A DNA stretch of 64,000 bases from Xanthomonas cannabis pv. cannabis (GTDB taxonomy: Bacteria > Pseudomonadota > Gammaproteobacteria > Xanthomonadales > Xanthomonadaceae): assembly GCF_000802365.1 (NCBI RefSeq), contig NZ_JSZE01000014.1, forward strand, positions 1-64,000. Direction: 5' to 3'. Made by a program: the position numbers and the translations under genes. The notes under the pieces are model-generated. The model had not been told where the DNA came from. It saw nothing but the letters and a program-made list of their open reading frames with translations, and did no database searches. Shown here in pieces: positions 10,088-19,143 of the stretch; position 1 is the stretch's first letter; each line of letters begins with the position of its first letter.

Positions 10088-10121
10088 ACGGGCGGCGATC
10101 AAGAGGTCGCCGCCCGTTTTT
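10088..10121 (+). terminator. Rho-independent terminator after M13 copy 1
   Basis: Eleven-base stem ACGGGCGGCGA / TCGCCGCCCGT with an eight-base loop, followed by TTTTTATTTA. It lies 20 bases after the stop codon. Confidence 0.92.
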
Positions 10122-10470
10122 ATTTAGGGATGCCTTGTGACGCTGCGCCATGCGGTCCGCGCCTTCACGCGCCGGGCCAGCGCCGTGCACGATGCATTGA
10201 CTGCACGCATCAGGTCCCGGCGAGCACCAGGTGCACGCATCGGCGACAGATGGTTCGTGCGGTCATGCGTTGATCTGCGCCGCACCGCTGACGTTTGCGA
10301 CGGCTGGTTCGGATTCGGGGCAAGCCCGCTGCCCTTTTTTTTTCTTGCGCCATCAGACATCTGTTGCCCAGCAATCAGCACCCTAACTACAAGTCTCAAC
10401 AAAGCTCAACGCATGTGCCAGCACGGCAGAGCCCGCCTATTCTCGGTGTTCCTTCCTGCCACTTTCTGCC
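10122..10470. other. Gap between M13 copies 1 and 2
   Basis: About 350 bases with no supportable gene. The only notable feature is a homopolymer run of T near 10336-10345 without a convincing stem before it. The promoter of M13 copy 2 must lie here, because a strong terminator isolates it from copy 1, but no clear consensus was found. Confidence 0.4.
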
Positions 10471-12558
10471 ATGTCAGCCATCAAGACTTCCACACTCGCC
10501 CTTGCCCTGCTGGTCGCTTTGACGGGCTGCAAGCGCGCATCCGATGACAGCAGCGTACCGACGCAGGCACCCACTGCGGCCGCCACTCCATCCAAGCCTG
10601 CCTTCGATATCGAAGAGCTGGATACCGCGTCAAGCGCGTGCACGAATCTGGATAACTTCGTCAATTCCAAGTGGGACAAGGCCAATCCGATCCCGCCCGA
10701 CCAGACCAGCTGGGGGGTGTTCGACGAGCTCGTGGAAAGGAGCCTGGCCACGCAGCGACAGATTGTCGAAGCCGCTGCAAAGCAGGTGGACCAACAGACT
10801 GATCCCCTGGCCCGCAAGCTGGGCTTGCTGTACGCCTCGGGCATGGACGAACGCGCCATCGAAGCAGCGGGCTACGACCCCATTCGTCCGCAGCTGGAGG
10901 CAATTGCCGCACTCAACTCCAGCACCGCGATTGCCGACTACATCACCAAACGCTACGCAGAAGGCGACGCACTCGTGTTCGAGTTCGGTGCCGGCCCCGA
11001 TTTCCACAAGGCTGAGCAGCAGATCGCGTTCGCCCAGGAAGGTGGTCTGGGCCTGCCGACCAAGGACTATTACACCGCTGCGCAATACGCTCCCATCCGC
11101 GCAGCCTACCTCGCCTACATCGCCAAATCATTCGAACTCACCGGCAGCGATGCCGACACGGCCAAACGCCAGGCCAAAGACGTCATGACGCTCGAATCGC
11201 GCCTGGCCGCTGCATCGCTTGCGCCGACCGACGCCCGCCAACCCAAGAATCAATACCACTTTCTCAGCGTCGCCGATGCCGACAAGATCACGCCGCACTT
11301 TTCGTGGACAACATTCTTCGCTGCGCAGGGTGTGGATGTCGGCCCTGGCTTCTCGTTGTCGCAACCGCGTTTCTTTGCGGCATTCGATCAACAATTAGCC
11401 ACCGCGCCGGTGGCGCAGTGGCAGGCATATCTGCGCTTCCACACCATCGACGAGGCGTCTAAGCAGCTCAGCAAGGCGTTCGTCGACAACAACTTTGCCT
11501 TTTATGGAAAGACGCTGTCCGGGCAGCCCGAACAACGGCCGCGCTGGAAGCGCGTTCTTCGTGCGGTCAACGGGGCCATGGGCGAAGGCCTGGGCGAACT
11601 GTACGTCGCCAAGGTCTTCACGCCCGACACCAAGCAACGCGCCGCCGAACTGGTGAACAACATCCGTGCCGCACTCAAGACACGGATCGAGCACGTCGCC
11701 TGGATGAGCGAGCAGACCAAGGCCAAGGCCTTGGCGAAGTGGGAAACCTTCCTGCCCAAAATCGGTTACCCGGACACCTGGCGCGACTGGTCCGGGCTGG
11801 AGATCGTGCCCGGCGCGTATTACCGCAACCTGCAGGCCGCGGCAAAGTTCAACTATCACTACGATATTGCGCAGATCGGCAAACCCACCGACCGCAAGCG
11901 TTGGACGACGACGCCGCAGACGGTCAATGCGTATTACAGCCCCAGCACAAACTCCATCAGTTTCCCGGCCGCCATCCTGCAACCGCCGTTCTTCGATGCC
12001 AGCGCCGATGACGCGCTGAACTACGGCGCGATCGGCGCGATCATCGGCCATGAGGCCTCGCATGGTTTCGACGATCAGGGCAGCCAATTCGATGGCGCGG
12101 GCAACAATGTCAATTGGTGGACGCCGCAGGATCGCAAAGCCTTCGAAGCACGCACCGATGTGCTGGTCAAGCAATTCGACGCCTATGTGCCGCTGCCGAA
12201 CTATCCAACCCTGCACGTCAACGGCAAGCTCACCCTGGGTGAAAACATTGCCGACCTGGGCGGCCTCAACATTGCCTACGACGCCTTGCAGACTGCACTG
12301 CGCACGCATCCCGAGCGTGCCCGTACGGTCGATGGCTACCGCCCGGAACAACGGTTTTTCCTGGGCTTTGCGCGCAACTGGCGCGAACAGGTCCGAGAGC
12401 AGCAGCAGCTGGTCTATCTGGCCTCCGACCCGCATTCGCCAAGCCACCTGCGTGCCATCGCCTCGCCGTCCAACATGCCGCAATTCGCCCAGGCGTTCTC
12501 CTGCAAGCCAGGCGATGCGATGGTGCGCCCGGACAAGGACCGCGTGGTGATCTGGTAA
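10471..12558 (+). CDS. M13 family zinc metallopeptidase lipoprotein, copy 2
   Basis: A 695-residue paralogue of the preceding gene, with the same layout: lipoprotein signal with lipobox LTGC (Cys20), a short disordered linker, then the M13 N-terminal and catalytic domains. The zinc motif is HEASH (His527, Glu528, His531), with Glu591 and Asp595 in GENIAD. NAYY and FPAAILQPPFF are intact, so it should be an active membrane-anchored peptidase. The C-terminus CKPGDAMVRPDKDRVVIW matches copy 1 closely. Many surface positions differ (for example, an extra loop PLPNYPTLH before GKLTLGENIAD). The duplication is therefore not recent, and the two may differ in substrate. No strong terminator separates it from copy 3. 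Confidence 0.95.
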   Translation: MSAIKTSTLALALLVALTGCKRASDDSSVPTQAPTAAATPSKPAFDIEELDTASSACTNLDNFVNSKWDKANPIPPDQTSWGVFDELVERSLATQRQIVEAAAKQVDQQTDPLARKLGLLYASGMDERAIEAAGYDPIRPQLEAIAALNSSTAIADYITKRYAEGDALVFEFGAGPDFHKAEQQIAFAQEGGLGLPTKDYYTAAQYAPIRAAYLAYIAKSFELTGSDADTAKRQAKDVMTLESRLAAASLAPTDARQPKNQYHFLSVADADKITPHFSWTTFFAAQGVDVGPGFSLSQPRFFAAFDQQLATAPVAQWQAYLRFHTIDEASKQLSKAFVDNNFAFYGKTLSGQPEQRPRWKRVLRAVNGAMGEGLGELYVAKVFTPDTKQRAAELVNNIRAALKTRIEHVAWMSEQTKAKALAKWETFLPKIGYPDTWRDWSGLEIVPGAYYRNLQAAAKFNYHYDIAQIGKPTDRKRWTTTPQTVNAYYSPSTNSISFPAAILQPPFFDASADDALNYGAIGAIIGHEASHGFDDQGSQFDGAGNNVNWWTPQDRKAFEARTDVLVKQFDAYVPLPNYPTLHVNGKLTLGENIADLGGLNIAYDALQTALRTHPERARTVDGYRPEQRFFLGFARNWREQVREQQQLVYLASDPHSPSHLRAIASPSNMPQFAQAFSCKPGDAMVRPDKDRVVIW

Positions 12559-12728
12559 GCGCCTGCAAGCGCTTCGAACCCATGAGCGCGCGCACGAGCC
12601 CGCACACGCGGGCCTGTCGCGTTCATGCAAACGGCCGGTACCGGAGACGAACCGCAGCGGGTGCCCGCCTGCACGGCCCCCGGCCTTGCTAAACTCCGCC
12701 GACTTTACTCTGGCCACCTGTCTTCTCG

Positions 12729-14741
12729 ATGCCCACCATTCGCCCGCTTGCCCTCGCTCTTGGCTTCAGCCTGATCACGCTGCTGTCCGCCCCCGACGCC
12801 GACGCCGCTCGCAAGAAGAAGGCAGCTCCCAAGGCCCCGGCCGTCTCCGCGGCCTGCACCGATTTCTACGACTACGCCAATGCTGGCTGGCTGAAGGCCA
12901 ACCCGGTGCCGCAGGCCGGCGCCGTGACCGCGCTGGGCCAACTGTCCGAGCGCGCACTGCAGCAGCAGCGTGAGTTACTGGACGCCTCGATGAAGGCGCC
13001 GCAGGGTAATGTGCAGAAGCTGCTGGGTGACTTCTGGGCCAGCGGCCTGGATGAGGCCGCCGTGGAAAAGGACGGCTCCAACCCGATCGCCCCGTTGCTG
13101 TCGCGCATCGACGCGATCAAGAAGGCCAAGGATGTGCCCGCTTCCATCGCCGCACTGCACCAGGTCGGCATCCCGGTCGGCTTCAACTTCGGCCCCGACG
13201 TGGACCTGAAGGCGCTGGACCGCCACATCGGCTACTTCATGCAGGGCGGCATGGGTCTGCCCGACCCGGCGTTCTACACCCGTACCGATGCCGACACCCA
13301 GGCGCTGATGGGCCGCTACCGCGCCTACGTCAAGCAGATCCTGGCGCTCACCGGCACCGCCGCCGACAAACTCGACGCCGATGCCGCTTCGGTGCTGCAG
13401 ATCGAGACCGCGCTGGCACGCAGCGCGCAGTCGGTACAGGGCATCAACAACCCGTTCAACAACTATGCCCCGATCGCCACCAAGGAGCTGACCAAGCAGT
13501 ACAAGAACCTGCGCCTGGCCGACTTCCTGGAGGCCCAGGGCGTCAAGGACGACCTGGTGTCGATGGCCGACCCGGCCATGTTCAAGCAGCTCGACAGCAT
13601 GATCGTCAGCATCAAGCCGGAGCAGTGGAAGGCCTACCTGCGCTGGCGCGTGGGCGATGCGATGGCGCCGTACCTGTCCAAGAGCTTCCACGATGCCGAA
13701 TACCAGTTCCGCGGCCGCCTGCTGCGTGGCGACGCCGTGGCGCCGCAGCGCTGGCAGCAGGTGCTGGATGCCATCAATGTGGCTGCCGGCCCGATGCTGG
13801 GTCGCGAATACGTGGCGCGTTACCTGAGCAGCGACACCCGCCGCCAGGCCGAAGCCATCGCCGACCAGGTGCGCGACGCACAGCTGGCCGCGCTGGAGCG
13901 CACCGGCTGGGGCAACGGCGAGGCAGTGGCCGAAGCCAAGGCCAAATTGACCGCGATGAAGATCGAAGTCGGCGCACCGCGTCGCGATCTGGATTACACC
14001 GTGCAGCCGATGGGCCGTGGCAGCTTCGGCGGCAACATGCTGATCGCCTCGACCTGGCGTCACCGCGAGGAAATGAAGCGCATCGGCAAGGGCAACGCCG
14101 ACCGCCGCTGGGACGTGCTGCCGCAGCAGCCTGCCGTCGCCTATGACATTGCGCAGAACCGCCTGATCGTCACCGCTGCCGTGTTGCAGGCACCTGTGCT
14201 GACCAGCGGCAGCACGCCGGCGGCCCAGTACGGCGCTTACGGTGCGCTGGTGGCGCACGAGCTGACCCGCGCGATCGACGCCAAGGGCTCGCTCGTCGAT
14301 GCCAAGGGCGAGCTGCGTAGCTGGTGGACGCCGGCCGAGAAGACCGGCTGGACGCTGCTCACCGGGAAGGTAGCCAATCAGTTCGCTGCCTATCCGTACC
14401 CGGGCGTGCCCAATGCCAAGGTCAACGGCGCGCAGACCGCCGAAGAGAACCTGGCCGATCTGGCCGGCGTCGAATTGGCCTGGCAGGCCTTCAGCAAGGC
14501 ACAACCCGCCGCCACCGAAGCCGACAAGCAGGCCTTCTTCACTGCCTGGGCCGGCTTGTGGGCACAGCAGCTGTCGCCGAACGAAGCGGTGCAGCGCGCC
14601 AGCGCCGACATCCGTGCACCGGGCCAGTGGCGCACCAATGGCCCGCTGTCGAACCTGCCGGAGTTCGGAGCAGCATTCACCTGCAAGCCGGGCCAGCCGA
14701 TGCAGCGCGTGGATGCCGACCAGATCAAGATCTGGCGTTGA
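12729..14741 (+). CDS. Degenerate M13 family peptidase homologue, probably inactive
   Basis: A 670-residue M13-family protein, shorter than its two upstream paralogues. It has a cleavable-type signal peptide (about 1-26, ending DADA) instead of a lipobox, so it is probably soluble in the periplasm. The zinc helix reads HELTR: His510 and Glu511 remain, but the second zinc histidine is Arg514 (codons 14256-14270, cac gag ctg acc cgc). The third ligand survives as Glu573 in EENLAD with Asp577. The substrate motif NAYY has become VAYD and FPAAILQPPFF has become VTAAVLQAPVL. Zinc binding and peptidase activity are therefore doubtful. The reading frame is intact and family-length, with the C-terminal CKPGQPMQ kept, which argues for a retained non-catalytic role, such as binding peptides or partnering copies 1 and 2, rather than decay. 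Confidence 0.88.
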   Translation: MPTIRPLALALGFSLITLLSAPDADAARKKKAAPKAPAVSAACTDFYDYANAGWLKANPVPQAGAVTALGQLSERALQQQRELLDASMKAPQGNVQKLLGDFWASGLDEAAVEKDGSNPIAPLLSRIDAIKKAKDVPASIAALHQVGIPVGFNFGPDVDLKALDRHIGYFMQGGMGLPDPAFYTRTDADTQALMGRYRAYVKQILALTGTAADKLDADAASVLQIETALARSAQSVQGINNPFNNYAPIATKELTKQYKNLRLADFLEAQGVKDDLVSMADPAMFKQLDSMIVSIKPEQWKAYLRWRVGDAMAPYLSKSFHDAEYQFRGRLLRGDAVAPQRWQQVLDAINVAAGPMLGREYVARYLSSDTRRQAEAIADQVRDAQLAALERTGWGNGEAVAEAKAKLTAMKIEVGAPRRDLDYTVQPMGRGSFGGNMLIASTWRHREEMKRIGKGNADRRWDVLPQQPAVAYDIAQNRLIVTAAVLQAPVLTSGSTPAAQYGAYGALVAHELTRAIDAKGSLVDAKGELRSWWTPAEKTGWTLLTGKVANQFAAYPYPGVPNAKVNGAQTAEENLADLAGVELAWQAFSKAQPAATEADKQAFFTAWAGLWAQQLSPNEAVQRASADIRAPGQWRTNGPLSNLPEFGAAFTCKPGQPMQRVDADQIKIWR

Positions 14742-14790
14742 TTCACGCGCCAGGAAGTCACTGGCAATCAACACGCAGTGGCAGGCAATG

Positions 14791-14821
14791 AAAAAGAGCG
14801 CGGGATCCGCGCTCTTTTTTT
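14791..14821 (+). terminator. Rho-independent terminator closing the M13 cluster
   Basis: Nine-base stem AGAGCGCGG / CCGCGCTCT with loop GAT, followed by seven T. It begins about 50 bases after the stop of M13 copy 3. Confidence 0.93.
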
Positions 14822-14866
14822 GTCTCCGCGTTTGTCGATTTACCGACCAGCTGAAACACGCTGAAC

Positions 14867-14935
14867 GTAGGAGCGGACCTGGCCGCGACGAGGCTTTACC
14901 GGTAACCGCCGTGGCGGCCGGGTCCGCTCCTGCGA
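14867..14935. repeat. Dispersed GTAGGAGCGGAC-type palindromic repeat, copy 1
   Basis: Begins GTAGGAGCGGACCTGGCC and ends with the inverted GTCCGCTCCTGCGAC, with an inner CCGCGACG block. The same ends and inner block recur at 57079-57172. It lies between the M13 terminator and the convergent rhomboid gene. In style it matches REP-like elements common in xanthomonad gaps. Confidence 0.75.
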
Positions 14936-14954
14936 CTCGATGCGTAGCCCGACC

Positions 14955-15653
14955 TCAGCGCACCACGCGCAACGGCGGCTTGCGGCCCTTGCCACCGCCC
15001 TTGCGGCCGCCGCTGCCACCGAACGGCGGCTGGCCGCGCCAATAGCGGATCATCAGCCAGCCGAACAGCATGCCGCCCAGGTGCGCGAAATGCGCCACGC
15101 CCGGCTGCCAGCCTGTCGCGCCCAGGAACAATTCGATCGCGCCAAACACGATCACAAAGGTGCGCGCCTTCATTGGAATCGGCGGGAACAGCAGCATCAC
15201 GCGCTGGTTCGGGAACAGCATGCCGTAGGCCAGCAACAGCCCGAACACACCGCCCGAGGCCCCCACCACCGGCGCACCGCTCTGGGTGAACCAGGCCATC
15301 AGCAACTGGCACACGCCGGCTCCGGCCACGCACACCAGGTAATAGGTGAGAAAGCGCTTCTGGCCCCAGGTCTGTTCCAGCGGCGCACCGAACATGAAAA
15401 GCGCCAGCATGTTGAAGAACAGATGGTTGAAACCGCCATGCAGGAAGGCGTAGGTCAGCAACTGCCACGGCATGAAGCTGGCACCGGGCGAAAACGCATC
15501 GAAGCCGTTGGACAGCGGCCACAGCATCAGCCATGACAGCGTGCTATCGGATGGCAGCATGCCCGCACCCAGGTCGCCCACCGCCCACTGCAGCAGGAAC
15601 AGGCCGATGTTGGCGATCAATAAGGCTTTGGTGACAGGCGGCAGTTGGGGCAT
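14955..15653 (-). CDS. Rhomboid family intramembrane serine protease
   Basis: A 232-residue polytopic membrane protein with the rhomboid catalytic dyad. The nucleophile is Ser133 in GASGG and the base is His191 in AHLGG. The family HxxxN motif in the L1/TM2 region appears as HGGFNHLFFN (about 72-81). About six hydrophobic segments run from residue 8 to 203. The last 28 residues form a soluble tail rich in Gly, Lys and Arg (GGRKGGGKGRK), which should sit in the cytoplasm and is unusual in its charge. Rhomboids cut transmembrane helices within the bilayer; the substrate is not evident from context. The ATG at 15653 was used. The gene is convergent with the M13 cluster and 41 bases away from the start side of the alkyltransferase-like gene, so the two may be co-transcribed. 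Confidence 0.93.
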   Translation of the reverse strand: MPQLPPVTKALLIANIGLFLLQWAVGDLGAGMLPSDSTLSWLMLWPLSNGFDAFSPGASFMPWQLLTYAFLHGGFNHLFFNMLALFMFGAPLEQTWGQKRFLTYYLVCVAGAGVCQLLMAWFTQSGAPVVGASGGVFGLLLAYGMLFPNQRVMLLFPPIPMKARTFVIVFGAIELFLGATGWQPGVAHFAHLGGMLFGWLMIRYWRGQPPFGGSGGRKGGGKGRKPPLRVVR

Positions 15654-15694
15654 GGCGGCATTCCTTCAGAATGCTGCAGATGATAACGGCAGCC

Positions 15695-16102
15695 CTATGA
15701 AGGCCCCCACACGGCCGCATCCAGCCGCTGTGCGGCACTGGCCCGGCGCACACGGCCCCGCTCCACCTGGACGCCCTCGGCTCGCAGCCGCTGACACTGC
15801 TCGCGATGGCCTGCCGAGCCTTTGGGCAGCGCGATCCGGCCGTCACTGCGCACCACGCGGTGCCAGGGCAGCTGCGGGTCGTCATTGCCGCTGAGCACGC
15901 GCGCCACTAGCCGCGCACGGCCCGGCAGGCCGGCGCGCTGGGCGACGTCCCCATAACCGGCGACCTCGCCCACGGGAATCGCGCGGATCACCTGGAGAAT
16001 CCGCAGCCGCGCCTGCTCGCCGGACAGTGACTCACCCTTGGAGGCGGCATGCCCTGCAGAGGTGGCGGATAGAAATGGCGTTGAAAAGCGAGATCTGGAC
16101 AT
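15695..16102 (-). CDS. Alkyltransferase-like (ATL) DNA-lesion binding protein
   Basis: A 135-residue member of the MGMT/Ogt DNA-binding family. The methyl-acceptor PCHRV motif of true O6-alkylguanine transferases is PWHRV here, with Trp80 replacing Cys. That is the hallmark of ATL proteins, which flip and bind O6-alkylguanine without repairing it and pass the lesion to nucleotide excision repair. The helix-turn-helix part (IPVGEVAGYGDVAQRAGLPGRARLVARVL, here about 42-70) with its Arg finger is conserved. The open frame runs to 16225, but the upstream part overlaps a dispersed repeat (16171-16216), so the ATG at 16102 is preferred; a start nearer residue 26 is possible. Role in alkylation tolerance is family knowledge; nothing adjacent adds to it. 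Confidence 0.88.
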   Translation of the reverse strand: MSRSRFSTPFLSATSAGHAASKGESLSGEQARLRILQVIRAIPVGEVAGYGDVAQRAGLPGRARLVARVLSGNDDPQLPWHRVVRSDGRIALPKGSAGHREQCQRLRAEGVQVERGRVRRASAAQRLDAAVWGPS

Positions 16103-16519
16103 CGCGCAAGCATGCCAGCTGACGGGGGTGCATATGCGCGTGCGGATCGCCCCGTAGGCTAAGAGAAAGTTGCAAGCCCCTCTCCCCCCGGGAGAGGGGT
16201 TGGGGTGAGGGTACGGGCGCAGCAAGCAAACCGCTCAGGCAACACAATATGTCGTCATTCGCCCGATGAGAGTACAAAAAGCTTTGAGCATCAGATCGAG
16301 CTCGATCAATGAGTCGCTTGTGCTGAGGCCTCTCCCCGCTGGCAGAGGCTTCAATCCTGCTCCCATCGGGACACTGCCCCCCTTATGAGAGAGAGGTGGC
16401 CCAGTGCCGGATGCGGGTACGGCTGCCACTGGAGATCGCAGTCTGGCATTACGTGGCATCGCCTTATGCACCGCCACATGGCAACCAAGCATCGATAGCG
16501 ACGCCCGCGCCGCCATCCC
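16103..16519. other. Repeat-bearing gap between ATL and gor
   Basis: About 417 bases with no supportable gene. It holds the palindromic element at 16171-16216 and a second, degenerate inverted repeat, GCCTCT...AGAGGC, at about 16328-16349, followed by a GAGAGAG tract near 16388. Open frames across it are short and compositionally random. Confidence 0.5.
16171..16216. repeat. CCCCTCTCCC/GGGAGAGGGG dispersed palindrome
   Basis: Perfect 10-base inverted repeat with a three-base loop, followed by TTGGGGTGAGGGTA. Elements of this form occur between genes in many xanthomonad genomes (recalled knowledge, not searched). It carries no T-run on either side, so it is not a canonical terminator. Confidence 0.6.
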
Positions 16520-17890
16520 TCAATGCATCAACACGATCTCTTCCGACGAGGTGGGATGAATCGCCACCGTCTCGTCGAAGTCGCGCTTGGTCGCGCCCAT
16601 CTTCACCGCAACCGCAAAGCCCTGCAGCATCTCGTCGGCGCTCTCGCCCAGCAGATGCACGCCGACCACACGCTCCTCCTGGCCTGCGCATACCAACTTG
16701 AACAGGCTGCGCTGCGGCGCATCGGCCAGCGCATGCAGCATCGGGCGGAAGTTGCTGCGATAGACGCGCACCTCGCCGTTGTAGCGTTCGCGTGCCTGCT
16801 CCTCGGTCAGCCCGACATGGCCCAGCGGCGGGTGCGAGAACACCACGCTGGGCACGCCGTCGTAGTCCATGCGCGCATCGGGCTCGTTGCCGAACAACCT
16901 GTCCATCAGCTTGCGCGCCGCCGCGATCGCCACCGGCGTCAGCCCGACCTTGCCAGCCACATCGCCGATCGCATGAATGTTGGGCACATTGGTGGTCTGC
17001 CCGTCGTCCACCACCACCTCGCCCTTATCGCCGAGCGTCACACCGACGCCATCCAGGCCCAGGCCGGCCGTGTTGGCGCGCCGGCCGATGGCAAAGAACA
17101 CCTTGTCGAACACGTCGTTGCCTTGCTCGCGCGGATGCGCAGGATGACCATGCACGCGCAGTCCGCCCTGCGCATCGCGCTCCAGACCGGTGGTGGTGAA
17201 ACCGAAATGCAGGCGTACGCCCAGGTGGCGCAGGTTGTCGGCCAACTGCAGCGTCAACTCCGCATCGAAGCGTTCCAACAGACGATCGCTTTGCACGTAC
17301 AGGTGCACGCGGCTGCCAAGTGCCTGCAACAGGCCGGCGATTTCCACCGCGATATAGCCACCCCCAACGATTGCCACGTGCGCTGGCGCATGACAGAGGT
17401 TGAAGAAATCGTCGGAAACCTCGCCATGCTCGGCGCCGTCCACGCCTGGGCGCAGCGGGTGCGCGCCGGTGGCGATGACGATGTGCTCGGCAGTAACTGG
17501 CACGCCGTCGCCACCCAGGATGGTATGACGGTCCTGCAACACGCCGCGCTGCGGGATCAGGACCACGCCATCTTCGTTCAGACGCCGCCGATAACTCGCG
17601 TGGATGTTGGCGATGTAGCCCTGCCGATGTGTGACCAGCTCCTGCCATGCCAACGCGGGGCGCGGCACATCGAACCCCAGCGCGCCGGCCAGCTCGATCT
17701 TGCCGGCCAGATCGGCCGCCAGCCACATCGCTTTTTTCGGCACGCAACCCAGGTTGACGCAGGTCCCGCCCAGCTCGCCGGGCTCCATGATCGCCACGCG
17801 CGCGCCGTGTTTTGCCGCGCGAAAACCGGCCGCCAGCCCACCGGAACCGCCGCCCAGAATCACCACGTCATAGTCGTAACGCGCACTCAT
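16520..17890 (-). CDS. gor: Glutathione-disulfide reductase
   Basis: A 456-residue class I pyridine nucleotide-disulfide oxidoreductase that regenerates GSH from GSSG using NADPH in the cytoplasm. The FAD-binding GGGSGG lies at about 13-18, the redox pair in [13 protein letters not shown] gives Cys44 and Cys49, and the NAD(P)-binding GGGYIAVE is in the middle. The dimer-interface catalytic base is His445 in HPTSSEE near the C-terminus. This HPTSSEE(IV) ending is typical of glutathione reductase; dihydrolipoamide dehydrogenases usually have HAHPTLSE. The ATG at 17890 overlaps the stop of the upstream DadA-like gene by four bases (ATGA), so the two are translationally coupled in one operon. The large upstream extension of the frame is shadow of that gene. 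Confidence 0.9.
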   Translation of the reverse strand: MSARYDYDVVILGGGSGGLAAGFRAAKHGARVAIMEPGELGGTCVNLGCVPKKAMWLAADLAGKIELAGALGFDVPRPALAWQELVTHRQGYIANIHASYRRRLNEDGVVLIPQRGVLQDRHTILGGDGVPVTAEHIVIATGAHPLRPGVDGAEHGEVSDDFFNLCHAPAHVAIVGGGYIAVEIAGLLQALGSRVHLYVQSDRLLERFDAELTLQLADNLRHLGVRLHFGFTTTGLERDAQGGLRVHGHPAHPREQGNDVFDKVFFAIGRRANTAGLGLDGVGVTLGDKGEVVVDDGQTTNVPNIHAIGDVAGKVGLTPVAIAAARKLMDRLFGNEPDARMDYDGVPSVVFSHPPLGHVGLTEEQARERYNGEVRVYRSNFRPMLHALADAPQRSLFKLVCAGQEERVVGVHLLGESADEMLQGFAVAVKMGATKRDFDETVAIHPTSSEEIVLMH

Positions 17891-19137
17891 GCGAATCGCT
17901 CCGCCCGGTAGGGATGCGGGTCCAGCGCAGGTGCGCGGCCCGTGATCAGGTCGGCCATCAGTTTTCCGCTTGCAGTGCTCATGCTGATCCCGAGCATGCC
18001 ATGGCCGGCCGCGAGCCAGACGTGAGGACGCGCCGGCACGGCGCCCAGTACCGGCACATCGTCCCAGGTCATCGGTCGCCATCCATACCAGCGTTCGATC
18101 ACTGCCGGCCCGCATGGCGCATGCAGATATTCGGCGGCCGCACGTTCCAGCGCAGCCAGGCGCGCGGGCGTGAGCTGGGTGTCGTGGCCGGAAAATTCCA
18201 TCGTGCTGCCGATGCGCAGCCGGTCGCGCCACGGTACCACGAACACCCAGCGATCCTTCAGCACCACCGGGCAGCGCGGCATCAACGGTGGTGCGCTGTA
18301 AGTGATCGAATAGCCCTTGCCGGCCTGCACCGGCAGGCGTAGCCCGAGCTGCGCAGCCAACTGCGGCGACCACGGCCCGGTGGCGATCACCACCTCACGT
18401 GCGTGCAGCACCGCCGGGTCGGTGTGCACGCAGACACCGGATGCCTCCGGCAGCACGGCATGCACGCGGCAGTGCTCATCGACCACCGCCCCCTGCGCGC
18501 GCAGCACCCTGGCCAGTTCCGCGGTGTAGCGTTCCGGGCGCAGATGCGCGTCGCCAGGGAAATGGATCGCACCTGCGATGCCATCGCGAAATGCCGGATC
18601 CTGCCGCGCGTAGTCGGCGCCATCGATCACCTGCGTCTGGATGCCCCACTGCGCCAGCACCTCGCATTCGGCGCGGTACTGCGCAAAGCGGCGTGCGTCG
18701 CCGAACACATAGTCCAGCCCATCGATCCGGTAGTCGCAGTCCAGCGCGTAACGCTTCACCCAGTCGTCCAGGCGGTGGCGCGCGTCGTGCAGCAAGGCCG
18801 CACGTGCATGCGCACTGGCGTGCCAGTCGCGCGCATTGCAGCGCCGTGCGAACCGCAACAGCCAGCGCCACAACGCCGGATCCAGGCGTGGCGGGATGTA
18901 CAACGGCGCGTCCGGCGTCAGCATCCATTTCACCGCCTGCGCGATCATGCCCGGCGCCGCCAGCGGTGGCGCATGGCTTGGTGTGATCGTGCCGCAGTTG
19001 CCGTGCGAGGTGGCAGCGCCCAACGCGCCGGCATCGAGCACGCGCACCTGACGGCCGGCTTCCACGAGCGCCAGCGCAGTGGCCAGGCCGATCGCGCCGG
19101 CACCAATCACCACCACGTCCTCGCGCACGGCGCTCAC
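17887..19137 (-). CDS. DadA-like FAD-dependent D-amino acid dehydrogenase
   Basis: A 416-residue flavoprotein of the DAO superfamily. The Rossmann FAD motif GAGAIG is at residues 12-17, an Asp-ending second strand (VRVLDAG) follows, and C-terminal [19 protein letters not shown] with [22 protein letters not shown] forms the second FAD contact. Both are typical of DadA, which oxidises D-amino acids to 2-oxo acids and ammonia and feeds electrons to the respiratory chain. Sarcosine- or proline-oxidase-like substrates cannot be excluded. The GTG start at 19137 is six bases after the stop of the DUF418 gene, and its stop overlaps the gor start by four bases. The three genes therefore look like one operon. 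No alanine racemase, the usual DadA partner, is adjacent. Confidence 0.85.
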   Translation of the reverse strand: MSAVREDVVVIGAGAIGLATALALVEAGRQVRVLDAGALGAATSHGNCGTITPSHAPPLAAPGMIAQAVKWMLTPDAPLYIPPRLDPALWRWLLRFARRCNARDWHASAHARAALLHDARHRLDDWVKRYALDCDYRIDGLDYVFGDARRFAQYRAECEVLAQWGIQTQVIDGADYARQDPAFRDGIAGAIHFPGDAHLRPERYTAELARVLRAQGAVVDEHCRVHAVLPEASGVCVHTDPAVLHAREVVIATGPWSPQLAAQLGLRLPVQAGKGYSITYSAPPLMPRCPVVLKDRWVFVVPWRDRLRIGSTMEFSGHDTQLTPARLAALERAAAEYLHAPCGPAVIERWYGWRPMTWDDVPVLGAVPARPHVWLAAGHGMLGISMSTASGKLMADLITGRAPALDPHPYRAERFA

Positions 19138-19143
19138 CTGCGG

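Noticed and set aside
7953..10190. A 745-codon open frame antisense to M13 copy 1
   Set aside because: Same reason: shadow of a strongly supported gene with catalytic motifs.
16177..16199. Rho-independent terminator for the gor side
   Set aside because: Strong stem but no T-run on either side; better explained as a dispersed palindrome.
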